From: Saprospiraceae bacterium
Lineage (GTDB): Bacteria > Bacteroidota > Bacteroidia > Chitinophagales > Saprospiraceae
Direction: 5' to 3'
DNA length: 64,000 nt
NCBI GenBank assembly: GCA_016717655.1
Contig: JADKFC010000015.1
Location: 1 to 64,000, forward strand
Shown here: positions 1 to 9,063 of the stretch, one piece after another
Position numbering within the stretch: position 1 is the stretch's first letter
How the letters are laid out: each line of letters starts with the position of its first letter
The notes under the pieces: generated by a model
Seen by the model: only the letters and a program-made list of their open reading frames with translations
Database searches by the model: none
What the model was told of the DNA's origin: nothing
Made by a program: the position numbers and the translations under genes

Positions 1-261
1 CTTTTGTTTGTCTCCCCTGGCTATAGCGGTAATCCTATATACAAAAACTCTTTCGGTGTCGATAAAATGTTGAAGAATGTCTTTGAGTGTCCATTTTCCA
101 GGCGCATACACGTTATCGCCAACCTGCTTCCATTTTTCCAGTGGTAGTGAATGTAGTTCTTTTAAACTTAATTCTAGTGATTCCAGCAAGGGCAGATCCT
201 CGGCCAGATCGATGTAACGATCGAAATATGGAGGCATTTTATTGATGTCTGACTTTTTCAT
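1..261 (-). CDS. DinB-like protein, partial
   Basis: This gene runs off the left edge, so only the first 87 codons are present. It opens with ATG at 261-259. Residues about 53-75 contain GKWTLKDILQHFIDTERVF followed by YR, a DinB/YfiT-type four-helix bundle signature in which the histidine is a metal ligand in the family. Members are often metal-dependent thiol transferases or stress proteins; the substrate cannot be told. It is the last visible gene of a minus-strand run and begins 16 bases after the stop codon of its upstream neighbour. A second DinB relative at 40515-41050 shares the same motif (KWTIKEVLRHIIDMERIF). Family placement is fairly secure, function is not. Confidence 0.75.
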   Translation of the reverse strand, partial: MKKSDINKMPPYFDRYIDLAEDLPLLESLELSLKELHSLPLEKWKQVGDNVYAPGKWTLKDILQHFIDTERVFVYRITAIARGDKQK

Positions 262-276
262 TTTATAGATTTGATT

Positions 277-741
277 TTATGTATTGATGTTTATATGATC
301 ACCTAAATAAGCATCCCAGTCTGGCTCGTTGCATTTCAAAACGTGTTTCACCCAGGCATTTCTCTCATGCCACAGCACGGCCATTTCCCAAACGCAGCTC
401 ACCATGCCTCTATCAGAAAAAAGGACAAATTCTTCAGAGCCTTCCACTTTTAAGTAAACAAAGAGCTGCAACATGTTTTCGTCTATCCACCAGCTGATAA
501 TGGCAAAGCACCCTTCCCTGCCTTCATGGATAATCAAGGTAGCTATTTGATAACTTTTAAGGTTATACTCCCTACATTTTTCCAACCACTCATCCAACTT
601 CGTTTTGGCCAAGATTATGTTTTTGTCAGCAACTCTTTCATTATGGATAGAAATGCTGTACAATTTGATCTGCCATTCTCTGTGCTGGAAAACCTCCACA
701 AAACGAACGGGCCGTTCTTTATAGGCTTGCATCGCTTCCAT
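277..741 (-). CDS. conserved hypothetical protein
   Basis: A 154-residue protein of unknown function. It is rich in Trp and charged residues, with no signal peptide or membrane segment, so it is probably cytoplasmic. Its ATG overlaps the stop codon of the aminopeptidase-like gene by one base (TAATG at 743-739), an arrangement that normally means translational coupling, so the start is well supported. Repeated Trp/Phe-rich beta-strand-like segments (IISWWIDE, LFVYLKVEG) suggest a small mixed alpha/beta fold. No catalytic motif was recognised. Confidence 0.7.
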   Translation of the reverse strand: MEAMQAYKERPVRFVEVFQHREWQIKLYSISIHNERVADKNIILAKTKLDEWLEKCREYNLKSYQIATLIIHEGREGCFAIISWWIDENMLQLFVYLKVEGSEEFVLFSDRGMVSCVWEMAVLWHERNAWVKHVLKCNEPDWDAYLGDHININT

Positions 742-3272
742 TATTTCATTCCTTCAAGGTAGATACCTTCATACTGGAGTACTGCCTCCAAAATAGGTGG
801 GTCATCCTTGTATGCCTCTTTCAACAAAACATATACCTCCACGGCTCGACGATCCTTCAGCAGGTTGATCAATTGCACCTGTTGAAACACATCATTGATA
901 TCACGTTCAGTGATTGCCCCTTGCAAACGTTCCATTAAGATGGGATAAGCCAGATCGGCCTTACCCAAAGCCACGAGGGCATTGACGGCAGCATAAGGAT
1001 AATCCCATACCGGAGTAGCAAGGTACCAACGGGGCGACCTATTGTCTTTGAGGCATGTCATAATATAATCTACTGCCCTAGGATCTCCCAATTGTTGGAG
1101 GCCATTGAGGGCACTGATGCGATTTTGATTTTTCCACGAAGGCTGGTTTTCCAGCTGCATCAATACATTGTATGCCCCCTCCGATTTTGTCCTTCCCAGG
1201 GCAATGGCTGCTGCATTGATCACCCGGTCACTGGGGTCTTGCAGGGCACCAATATAAATATCTTTAAACTTATTATCCTTCGATCTGCCCAGCATCTGAA
1301 TGGCCGTACTTTTGATCCATGATCTCTCTTTTTGAATGGTTGCCCCCAAAAATTTTATGGTTTTTGCATCGTAAGGAAGGGTCAATATTTTTTGCAAAGA
1401 GCCAAGGGCATACCACCTATACCGCCAATATTGATCAGATGATACCTCTCTGGTCAGAGCATGCCAAAGTCTATCCTTTAAAGTTAGGGTAGCAGTACTG
1501 TCAGTGACCATAGTTACCAATCTGTCCATGGCGTTCTGGCGGGCCAAAACATCCTTGCTCAAATCCAGTTGATTTAACCATTCTTCCATGGATTTTTCAA
1601 ATGCCACTTCACATAAAAAATTATCTTCAAAATTAAAATTCACAAATTGTGGGGAAGATGGACAGTCAAAAACAAATAGGTTTTCACGTTGGGGTTTTAA
1701 ATACACATCCATAAGCCGGTTGTCGATCTCAATGGTGATGGTCCCTTCAAAATAGCTAACCATTGGGTAAGACGAATCGTTTACCTGGCTTTGAATCTGA
1801 CTTACATTTAGGACCAATTGTTTTTGCTTTTCATCATAGTGTTTTTTAACCATCAGCCTTGGGAAGCCAATTTTATGGATCCATTGATCAAAAAACCACT
1901 GAAAGGACTTACCCGATATTTTCTCCACCGAGTTTTGAAAATCTGTTGTTGTCACTTGCCGATGGGCATTTGTTTGCACAAAATCACAAACTGCGCTCCA
2001 CCAATTTTCCTCACCCATCTCTTTTTGCAACATGCGCAAAACGAGAGCAGCTCGGTACTTAGAATAACTATCACCAACAAATGCGGCCACCTCTTTGATA
2101 ACCGTATCTCTAATGGGATGCCTGTTTCCACTGTCCCAATCACCCAACACATTTGATTTTTCAAATGGATAATAGTAGGTAAGGTATTCTTCACGAGCGT
2201 GGTTCTTTTCTGTAAAAAGTCCTGCAAAATATTGGGCAAAGCCATTGTTCAACCAAAGATCACTCCACGAAACGGGCATAAGCAGGTTGCCAAACCATTG
2301 ATTGGCCAGGGCCTGTACCGCTACCCCATCCCATAAGTATTGAAAATCTTTGTGCACTCCGTAATCATCGATATAATTGTCAGACAAGATGGCAGCTGTA
2401 TGTTGCCCCACCCCACCCGGAAAGGGATAGTCCTGCACCACAACCTGACTATAACTTTTATAAGGAAAGGGTGTGCCTGTTTTTACCTCTAAAAAAGTTA
2501 GCATTTCCGGCAACAATACCACAGTGGCTTCAACAGCCTCGCGTTCGTTGGCATAGCCGTAGTTGTGAATTATTTTGTCTTTTACCATTTGGCTCACATC
2601 TTCATATTCTCCTATCACAACAGAAACTAAGTAATTGGGAAAGGGCTGATCTGCCAAATAATGAAAGGTGCGGCTTCGATCAGGGTTTTCGATTACCTCG
2701 ACAAGATTACCGTTACCGATGGCCATTAAGGGCTGGTCGACTGTCAGAAAAACCTCAGTAGTATGGATATCCGCAATATCTTCATTACAAGGAAACCAAT
2801 ACCTATTGTGTTGAGGCTCTCCGCTGCTCCAAACTTGTTTCCTCTTATTGGGTGTAGCAGATGTTGCATTTTGAAACCTGAGTCCCTTGCCAAAACTACC
2901 TCCAATTGACATTGGATCTGATCTGTTTTCATAGGTGGTGTGATAGTTGATAACCAGGTTAAAAGTTTCAGCCGGATGATACTTCCTGTCTAAAATGATC
3001 TCCAACGAATTGTCCTGATCACCCCCATCATATACAAAGGCAAGATTCTTACTGTTTAAAGTAACACTTTGAATGGCCAGAAAGCCGGCGTCGAGATAGA
3101 AACGATCTCCTTCATTGAGCAGCCTTGCAGTGATTTCCGCCTTGCCAAAGGCCTGTTTTTTGTGCCAATCAAATTGGAGATGAAGGGCCAGGTGTTTGGT
3201 ATCAATGTTTTGACCCATTGCAGGGCAGCTGACCACGCATAGTGCCACCAGCCAATAAATAAACTGTTTCAT
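741..3272 (-). CDS. M1 aminopeptidase-like pseudoenzyme with HEAT repeats
   Basis: An 843-residue exported protein: signal peptide (MKQFIYWLVALCVVSCPAMG), an N-terminal beta domain, a gluzincin-like domain around residues 230-460, and C-terminal HEAT-type helical repeats from about 590. The fold signature is clear (NQWFGN, WLNNGFAQYF), but the zinc site is gone. HExxH is replaced by QALAN at 320-324, and the third ligand Glu is Asn343, exactly 18 residues after the second ligand position. The exopeptidase GxMEN loop reads GGVGQ. Zinc-dependent peptidase activity is therefore unlikely, and a binding or scaffold role is inferred. The start overlaps the upstream regulator by four bases (ATGA), and the next gene overlaps its stop by one base, so this is an operon. 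Confidence 0.88.
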   Translation of the reverse strand: MKQFIYWLVALCVVSCPAMGQNIDTKHLALHLQFDWHKKQAFGKAEITARLLNEGDRFYLDAGFLAIQSVTLNSKNLAFVYDGGDQDNSLEIILDRKYHPAETFNLVINYHTTYENRSDPMSIGGSFGKGLRFQNATSATPNKRKQVWSSGEPQHNRYWFPCNEDIADIHTTEVFLTVDQPLMAIGNGNLVEVIENPDRSRTFHYLADQPFPNYLVSVVIGEYEDVSQMVKDKIIHNYGYANEREAVEATVVLLPEMLTFLEVKTGTPFPYKSYSQVVVQDYPFPGGVGQHTAAILSDNYIDDYGVHKDFQYLWDGVAVQALANQWFGNLLMPVSWSDLWLNNGFAQYFAGLFTEKNHAREEYLTYYYPFEKSNVLGDWDSGNRHPIRDTVIKEVAAFVGDSYSKYRAALVLRMLQKEMGEENWWSAVCDFVQTNAHRQVTTTDFQNSVEKISGKSFQWFFDQWIHKIGFPRLMVKKHYDEKQKQLVLNVSQIQSQVNDSSYPMVSYFEGTITIEIDNRLMDVYLKPQRENLFVFDCPSSPQFVNFNFEDNFLCEVAFEKSMEEWLNQLDLSKDVLARQNAMDRLVTMVTDSTATLTLKDRLWHALTREVSSDQYWRYRWYALGSLQKILTLPYDAKTIKFLGATIQKERSWIKSTAIQMLGRSKDNKFKDIYIGALQDPSDRVINAAAIALGRTKSEGAYNVLMQLENQPSWKNQNRISALNGLQQLGDPRAVDYIMTCLKDNRSPRWYLATPVWDYPYAAVNALVALGKADLAYPILMERLQGAITERDINDVFQQVQLINLLKDRRAVEVYVLLKEAYKDDPPILEAVLQYEGIYLEGMK

Positions 3273-4200
3273 AATGATGGATTGGCTAAGATTCTGGTAA
3301 GTTGTTTTTCACTTTGAAGACCTACTCTTGCTGCTATTTCTGCCCTTGACAAGTTGAGGTTTTTCATCCATTCACGGGCCTTCGCCTTTCGGATGCTATT
3401 GATATACTGATTGACGGTAACCCCGCTTTCTTTTTTAAAAATACGGGTGAAGTTGCGTTCGCTCATGGCAGCAATATCAGCCAGGTCCGGCAAGTGGTTT
3501 TTTTATCAATATTTTCCAAAATGAAGTCCTGCACCGCGTGGATGTCGGAATGGATATGGTTTCTGAACTTTAAAAACTCACTCTCCTGGCTGTCATTGGC
3601 TTTTCGCCTGCTAAACACCACCAGTTCACGGGCAACCAGATGGGCAAAGTGACTGCCTTTTAATTTTTCGATGAGGTGCAGAGCCAGGTCAATGCCAGAT
3701 GCAATGCCCGCACTGGTGTAAATGTTATCCTGGTCGGTATAAAGAATATTTTCAATCACCTTTAAAGCTGGATACTTTTTCTGCAGGGCATCTGTCTTTT
3801 TAAAGTGGGTGGTACATTGTCTGTCATTGAGCAAGCCAGATTCGGCCAGCACAAAGGCACCCATGCAAATGCTTACCAAGGAAATGCCATTTTGGTATAA
3901 TTTACGGAGCCAGGCAAATAATTCTATTTGTTGCAAAAATTCTCGAGAGCTTAGGTATTGATAAGAGCAGCCTGGAATTACCAGAAAATCGCCCTGCGCC
4001 ATTCTGATCTTGGAAAAATGTACCACCTTGCCCAGTGGTAAACCACTAGTAGTGAAAAGGCTTGCCGAATTACCACAATACTCAATTTCAAAATCAGCTC
4101 CAAAATCAATGGCTTCATGAATGGCCTGATCAGGACCCGCCAGATCCAGGATGTGTACGTGGGGTAAGAGCAGAAAAACAAATTTGGTAGCCATCTTCAA
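3269..4200 (-). CDS. GlxA-family transcriptional regulator, frameshifted
   Basis: The N-terminal part (3463-4200) is a DJ-1/PfpI class I glutamine-amidotransferase-like domain with the nucleophile-elbow region SICMGAFVLAESG. The C-terminal part (3269-3493) is an AraC helix-turn-helix domain (MSERNFTRIFKKESGV, then a second helix pair). They lie in different frames. The break falls at a run of seven A in the coding strand (3498-3504). One more A would join them as ENIDKKNHLPDLADIAAM, the normal linker. This may be a sequence error, a real mutation, or slippage on the A7 run. The HTH reading frame ends in ATGA with the downstream aminopeptidase-like gene, so the regulator probably leads that operon. 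Confidence 0.8.
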
Positions 4201-4361
4201 AATTTACGACACAAAGCTACCAAGAAATAAAATAGGGCCGGGGTCAAGAATAAGACATTTTCGGCCACTATGAACACACACTTTTTCACATTTCTGGCTA
4301 ATAAGCTCCTATGCTTGCATCATAACATCAAGCCTAATGGTCTTTTAGGATAGTGGTGTTC

Positions 4362-4850
4362 CTACCTTTTACTTCGACTCATCATCCACCGCATGACCTT
4401 CACCCACCAGCTCCACTCGCCGTGTTGTATTTTTGGGTTAAAGTGTCCCTCCACGCGGTCAAAAGCATCTTCGATAAAAGCGTCGTGCAACCACCGAATG
4501 GCAAGTGCCCATTTTATCGTAGCCCAGCCGGAGGTTTTCATTTCAATAGTATGACTTAGTTGGGTACGCTCGCCATCCAGTTCAATCAATTCAAATTGGT
4601 GAAATCCATCGAAGCCCTTCATATCGAAGGTAAAAGTGATCGACTCACCTTCATGGTACTCAGAAACAAAGTACCGAATAGGACCATGCCCTCCCCTGGA
4701 ACCCGGCACCAGACCTTTATCGAGTCGCATGCGGGGCCACTTATCGGTGGCCAGCATCTGGTCATTTTTTGTAGCCAGGGTCGCCATTAAAAGGCCTAAG
4801 GTATGCCTGGGTTGAGGGATGATACGAGTGTGGAGGTTGTGGACTTTCAA
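4362..4850 (-). CDS. SRPBCC-like protein, copy 1
   Basis: A 162-residue protein resembling the SRPBCC/START-like ligand-binding fold: alternating beta strands (IRYFVSEYHEGESITFTFDM, FHQFELIEL) ending in a long amphipathic helix (WLHDAFIEDAFDRVEGHF). No catalytic residues were recognised. It lies almost wholly inside a 725-bp direct repeat whose other copy (9777-10501) carries a paralogue about 90% identical by eye. The last few residues differ because they fall outside the repeat. Confidence 0.65.
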   Translation of the reverse strand: MKVHNLHTRIIPQPRHTLGLLMATLATKNDQMLATDKWPRMRLDKGLVPGSRGGHGPIRYFVSEYHEGESITFTFDMKGFDGFHQFELIELDGERTQLSHTIEMKTSGWATIKWALAIRWLHDAFIEDAFDRVEGHFNPKIQHGEWSWWVKVMRWMMSRSKR

Positions 4851-5110
4851 AAGAGGGAACTTTTTTAATTATCTAGTAAAAATAGCGAATTAGAAAAGAA
4901 AACCAAATTACAATTGGAAAAATAGGCTACTGAATACACTAATCAGAATAATATTTTGCGTATTTTCAGCTTAGATGTTGTGGACTTTGACTTGTCACCT
5001 TGTTGGTTAAATGTTTAAAATTGAGTTATAAGGATAATGCCCAGTCCGAAAAAAAGGGGTTCAATTTAAATTTCATTTTAGGTAGCAAGTATAAAAAAGG
5101 GAATATGGTA
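4386..5110. repeat. 725-bp direct repeat, copy 1
   Basis: Aligns with 9777-10501 at a constant offset of 5391 with no net length difference. It covers nearly all of the SRPBCC gene and about 260 bp upstream of it. Similarity is roughly 90% by eye and is about as high in the noncoding part as in the gene. The flanks on both sides are unrelated. Confidence 0.9.
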
Positions 5111-5186
5111 AAGAGACAAAGAAGATCTTAGACAAATTCTATGATAAGTTGAAAAAAAATAATGATTATTGATAATTTACTAATAT

Positions 5187-5612
5187 TTACTGATATTTAA
5201 AAAGCAATCCACTAACAGTGTAGTTCAACTTTAAACATGTGTCCGATTCTAAGCATTTTAGAAAATATAGAATTTCACCAAGATCAGAATATTTATCTTC
5301 AACTCTTATCCCATGTGACCAATGTTTGACTAGGCTAGTTTTCTGAAGTTCGGCTTCTTCTTTGATTTTATTTAAAGTTTCTATTTCCTCATCTAATCTT
5401 GAATCAAATAGAGTTAAACTTTGAAACTGCTTATATATATCCTTATATTTTGTTATTGATGATTTAATAAAAGATATAAACGAATCAAAATCTTTTAGAT
5501 TCGCATAATTTTCGATTTTTAAACCAATAAGATATTCTTCTTCTTCCATAATCGCGGCATTGAAATCAATTAAATCATTTTTAAAAATTAAAATCCATTC
5601 CCTTTTTTTCAT
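5187..5612 (-). CDS. hypothetical protein, AT-rich island
   Basis: A 141-residue, Lys/Glu/Ile-rich, largely helical protein with a probable coiled coil in the middle (residues about 60-100, heptad-like Leu/Ile spacing). No signal peptide or known motif was recognised. Base composition is more AT-rich than the flanking chromosome, which suggests foreign origin. It lies just inside the left 725-bp repeat and may be co-transcribed with the small exported ORF starting at 5769. Confidence 0.5.
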   Translation of the reverse strand: MKKREWILIFKNDLIDFNAAIMEEEEYLIGLKIENYANLKDFDSFISFIKSSITKYKDIYKQFQSLTLFDSRLDEEIETLNKIKEEAELQKTSLVKHWSHGIRVEDKYSDLGEILYFLKCLESDTCLKLNYTVSGLLFKYQ

Positions 5613-5622
5613 AATTAATAAT

Positions 5623-5769
5623 TTATAATATACTATATATATTCATCTTTATTGTCTTCCAATATTTGAATTGAGTTATTAATTCTGACTTATGAATGAA
5701 GCTTGAAGTAATTACCTGCGACCCAAAACACAAAGTCACAAAAAGGATAAAGAAAATAAGTTTTTTCAT
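5623..5769 (-). CDS. possible small exported peptide
   Basis: A 48-codon ORF from the ATG at 5769, preferred over an earlier ATG at 5814 because it begins directly with a hydrophobic signal-like segment (MKKLIFFILFVTLCFGSQ). Only about 30 residues would remain after cleavage. It ends 11 bases before the 141-residue gene in the same direction. The AT-rich setting makes a chance ORF possible. Confidence 0.3.
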   Translation of the reverse strand: MKKLIFFILFVTLCFGSQVITSSFIHKSELITQFKYWKTIKMNIYSIL

Positions 5770-5949
5770 GTCGTATAAATTATTAAGAAAATTAGCTTTG
5801 ATATTGACTGACAAAATTGAGTTGTCCTCAGTATTATTATCAAATATATATATTTATTGTATAATAAATATTACTTTTTAAGAATAAATTAGAGTCCCGT
5901 AAATTAAATCTATTTTAGTGGATTAAAGAAGAAACGGATTATTCCGATT

Positions 5950-6167
5950 TTAATTTAAGTCAACCTCTATTCCACCTACATCAAGAATTTGAAGTGCCTT
6001 ATAAAGGGTAATATTTGTCTTTCCAGATAAAACCATTCCGATAACTGTCCTTGGCTGATCCCGGTTGCCTTGGATATCTTGTAAGCAGTAATGCCGGTTT
6101 CCGACATTCTCTTTGTAATAATTAGTTTTATGTTATCTTGACTATGCAGAGCTTCGTCCCTCTCCAT
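5950..6167 (-). pseudogene. XRE-type HTH regulator, frameshifted
   Basis: The first frame from the ATG at 6167 reads through a Cro/C1-type helix-turn-helix (ITAYKISKATGISQGQLSEW), then loses homology. The HTH continues in another frame as LSGKTNITLYKALQILDV and stops at 5950. The frame changes at a short homopolymer (four A on the plus strand, 6029-6032); one extra base restores a normal compact regulator of about 70 residues. Phage-like neighbours suggest a prophage or mobile-element regulator. It may be broken, or intact with a sequence error. Confidence 0.6.
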
Positions 6168-6249
6168 GCCTCAAAAATAGTTCAATATATCGAATATGCA
6201 ATGGATTAACGAAAATACAATGGCCTGAGCCTTAGATATTTTTGCCGTC

Positions 6250-6793
6250 ATGGCGAATTTCCTTTTCATAGACGGAAAAAATGTCACAGCTGACATTGAA
6301 AAATTTGATGATTTCGATATTGAAATCGGCCTCAACTCAACTACAAAGACATTTACCAAGTCACTTTCTAAAACCTTGGTTGCTACCTGAGATACCTTCG
6401 AGTACCTGGAACGGATCTATTTCAAGGATTGCGATAGCCATGCCGCCATTCTTGATGCCGTTTTTCAAGACCGACATCTGTGGAGGCATTACCATTCCTA
6501 TGAAAATAACGGTTGAGGGCGCCAAAACCTTCCCAGTTCAAAGAAAGATCGAGTTCACAATGAAGTCGTCAACCCTTGACGATCAAGCGCATGACAAACT
6601 CAGCACGAACTACATTTTTGACAACAGGTTCCTTGAAAAATTCGATCTTCCTTTCATGTATTTTGTACAGCAACCAAATTACATTCAATGGCCAGTAGTT
6701 ATTTGGACTGTGCAGATCAAGGCAGTGGTAAAAGTAATAAAAACAATTGCAAAATTCGATTGCGGATGGCCACGCTCTGTTAGGTGGATGTGA
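6250..6793 (+). pseudogene. phage late/structural-like gene remnant
   Basis: Starting at ATG 6250 there are 46 good codons (MANFLFIDGKNVTADIEKF...), then an in-frame TGA at 6388-6390, then continued coding (DTFEYLERIYFKDC) in the same frame. Around 6470 the frame changes to one reading DICGGITIPMKITVEG and running to 6793. The assembled product is about 180 residues and resembles small late proteins found near tape-measure genes in Bacteroidota prophages; that match is from memory and tentative. A nonsense codon plus a frameshift argue for real decay. It faces the tape-measure fragment on the opposite strand, so the module is also rearranged. Confidence 0.45.
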
Positions 6794-6816
6794 TCTCATA
6801 ATATGAAAATTTGTTT

Positions 6817-7458
6817 TTAAAAGACTAGATAGTTGGATCGCGGGCACAGGAAGATAGAGCGATAGGCCATGATCGGGGTTTTACCTAATTCTTTACTTGC
6901 TTTTGCAAATGCCTCACGTAAAACATCAAAGGTAATTTTACCGTCTTCCTGGAGCTTTTTAATCTCTTTCACAGATTTACCCAGACTCTCACTCAGAAGC
7001 TGATAAACCGGAATTCCTTGATTGATAAATTGCAGCGCATCTTGACCGGCAAGTTTCCCGGTACCTGCGACCTGACCAAAAACAACCGCCAAAGACTGGA
7101 GATTTGCACCCGTGGCCGCACTCGCGTTTCCGATTAGGTTTAGGTCAGAAAGCACAATATCAGCACTCCTTCCAAATCCCAGTAGTGTTTTGGCTGCATT
7201 ATTTATTTCAGTGGGCTCGAAAGGGGTGTCAATACTGAATTTGTCCAGATCTCTAAAGAGCTGGTCGGCACGCTCTGCATTTCCAATAAGTGTATTGAAC
7301 GAAATGGCTGTTTGCTCGGCAGCACCTGCCATTCCAATTGTTTTATCGCTGAGGTCTTTTACAAACCCACGATGCCCGCTGTACTCTCTGCACGCGATCG
7401 ACAAATGAGCCTTTTTGCCAGGTTGAAGGTCTACGGAGGCCGGTTGTGACCACGTCAC
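6817..7458 (-). pseudogene. phage tape-measure protein fragment
   Basis: About 150 residues (roughly 45-195) match the N-terminal tape-measure domain of tailed phages: AISFNTLIGNAERADQLFRD, IDTPFEPTEINNAAKTLLGFG, ALQFINQGIPVYQLLSESLG. A full tape-measure protein is many hundreds of residues, so this is a piece cut at both ends. The first 40 residues and the last 20 do not fit the family. Just upstream (7480-7541, minus) a 21-codon ORF beginning MSENIAKYNVLIDP may be a leftover of the true N-terminus, separated by a stop. It marks the island as a phage remnant. Confidence 0.7.
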
Positions 7459-7620
7459 TTCGGCTTCTTTACGCTATCAGAGCACCCTTCCGTCGGAAAG
7501 AGGATCGATCAGGACGTTGTACTTGGCAATATTCTCGCTCATTTTGCGAAGGTATTGCCTTCTTAAATTGACTATATTTTGTTAATCAATAACTATATCC
7601 TTTTAAGTCCAAGGCTAAAT

Positions 7621-7655
7621 AAAAAGGGGGTACAGATCCGTCTTCTGTCCCCCAA
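7621..7655 (-). terminator. probable intrinsic terminator
   Basis: A stem of GGGGG-T-ACAGA (7626-7636) against TCTGT-CCCCC (7644-7653) with one bulged base. On the minus strand it is followed by TTTTTA. It lies 130 bp beyond the stop of the 177-residue membrane gene. Confidence 0.55.
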
Positions 7656-7784
7656 CATTTCTTTTTTAAGAATTTTGTGGTTTTAATGAATATTGAACCT
7701 AACCTAGTTCAATATCTCGGTAATTTTTTTTGTGTCTCATCTTTTCTTTTAATGTTTGTTTATGTTAAAATTATTCGCTACCAT

Positions 7785-8318
7785 TTAATTTACTACCATT
7801 TTCATGCCGTATTCAAAAGAACCGTTTACAATTGCGTTTGAATTTGAATAAACCATAGTATGTACCTTTGTTAACCCTGTCAATCCATGCCTTGAAGTCA
7901 CCTGGAATACAACCTCCTTGTGATCATCTGTAAGAATTGAACGCAAATCTTCACCAGTACGCACCCTACACGCATATTCTGCTGTATCATTGCCAAAGTA
8001 ACTTGAAAAACTTCCCTTAATATAAGAAACATTATCCCTAACTAAAGGTAATTTCGTTAACCTCCTATTATGTTTACCGGGAGTCCCCGCTGTCGAAAAT
8101 TCCCCTTGATGCAACTCGAATTTAACATCGTAAGCAGGAAATAACGACTTATTGCATATTTTTATTGAATACCAATTTTGTCCATCTCCATTACTTATCT
8201 TACCGTAAGATATTGTGCTACTAATTGAGAATTTCGGTTTATATATTATCAAAATTGCATATAAAAAGAGGAAAGATGCTACAAAACTTGAAGCAACCGA
8301 AATAATAATATCATTCAT
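7785..8318 (-). CDS. hypothetical membrane-anchored protein
   Basis: A 177-residue protein with one N-terminal transmembrane segment (residues about 4-27, IISVASSFVASFLFLYAILI) followed by a beta-rich domain of about 140 residues (ICNKSLFPAYDVKFELHQGE). The hydrophilic domain recalls small Ig-like membrane-tethered domains found in many bacterial islands, but no family was recognised. It stands alone between the phage fragments and the small genes at 8630-9036 and has its own downstream hairpin. Confidence 0.55.
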   Translation of the reverse strand: MNDIIISVASSFVASFLFLYAILIIYKPKFSISSTISYGKISNGDGQNWYSIKICNKSLFPAYDVKFELHQGEFSTAGTPGKHNRRLTKLPLVRDNVSYIKGSFSSYFGNDTAEYACRVRTGEDLRSILTDDHKEVVFQVTSRHGLTGLTKVHTMVYSNSNAIVNGSFEYGMKMVVN

Positions 8319-8629
8319 TGCGGATTAACTTATTTAAATTTGGCAACAAAAATATCGTATTACATCAGTATTTCCTAATTATTTGTTGAATAATATGTAA
8401 TATACCTATTTTTAGGTAGTTTCAAAATTGTTTTTTTTATAGTTCTCAATACAAACTTAATAACGCACTTAAATGTAATTGAATTCTTAAATAACAGTTA
8501 AAAATAATAAAAAGTTTAATTTAATTAATATAAATATATAACACACAGAATATGTTTGCTTTATATTAAATACAGACAAGAGTCGATCACTTCTGACCAT
8601 CTCTTGTAACCTTCTACGAGAATGAGAAT
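8319..8629. other. AT-rich gap without a recognised gene
   Basis: About 310 bp of very AT-rich sequence with no convincing ORF, hairpin or promoter. It separates two minus-strand transcription units inside the island. Confidence 0.6.
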
Positions 8630-8779
8630 TTATTTTGATCGGTCAATTTTTACAGGACCAGATGACGTTACGATTGCTCCAAATATGCACCAACCCCATC
8701 CATCTTGATTTAAACATACAATTACACCTGCAAGAATCAAAAAGCAGATGGGAGCAATGTTATAAGCTATTATTTTCAT
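8630..8779 (-). CDS. 49-residue small membrane protein
   Basis: A 50-codon ORF starting MKIIAYNIAPICFLILAGVI, then a GWGW motif at residues 27-30 and a second hydrophobic stretch, ending VKIDRSK. It has one or two transmembrane segments. Its ATG overlaps the stop of the upstream 85-residue gene by one base (TGATG at 8781-8777), which strongly supports translation. Small membrane proteins with a GWGW core occur in Bacteroidota phages and prophages (from memory), which fits the setting. Function is unknown. Confidence 0.6.
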   Translation of the reverse strand: MKIIAYNIAPICFLILAGVIVCLNQDGWGWCIFGAIVTSSGPVKIDRSK

Positions 8780-9036
8780 CAAACAGCTTCAAAATTGTCC
8801 TCAAAGTATTCTTTAGCCACTAACCACTGATCGTTGTGGTTTTTAGGATTTCTTGCAACCATGTCTCCAATTCTAGGGCTTCCATTCTGAATATCCACAT
8901 CAGAAATCGATACCCTAAAATTAGTGTCTTTAATTGAATGTAATTCTTTGTCGGCCTGAAAGCTTGCAATGTCTTGTTCTGTAATAGGCCTCATTTCTGC
9001 AATTTGTGTACGCCTGTAATTTTTAAAACTATTCAT
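8779..9036 (-). CDS. small phage-type protein
   Basis: An 85-residue protein beginning MNSFKNYRRTQIAEMRPI and ending in a segment containing GDMVARNPKNHNDQWLVAK and EYFEDNFEAV. This pattern recurs in small proteins encoded near replication or early genes of Bacteroidota phages and prophages (recalled, not searched). It is probably cytoplasmic. It is translationally coupled to the 49-residue membrane protein downstream, so the two probably work together. Confidence 0.6.
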   Translation of the reverse strand: MNSFKNYRRTQIAEMRPITEQDIASFQADKELHSIKDTNFRVSISDVDIQNGSPRIGDMVARNPKNHNDQWLVAKEYFEDNFEAV

Positions 9037-9063
9037 GATAAGAAATTTTAATTCACTTTTATG

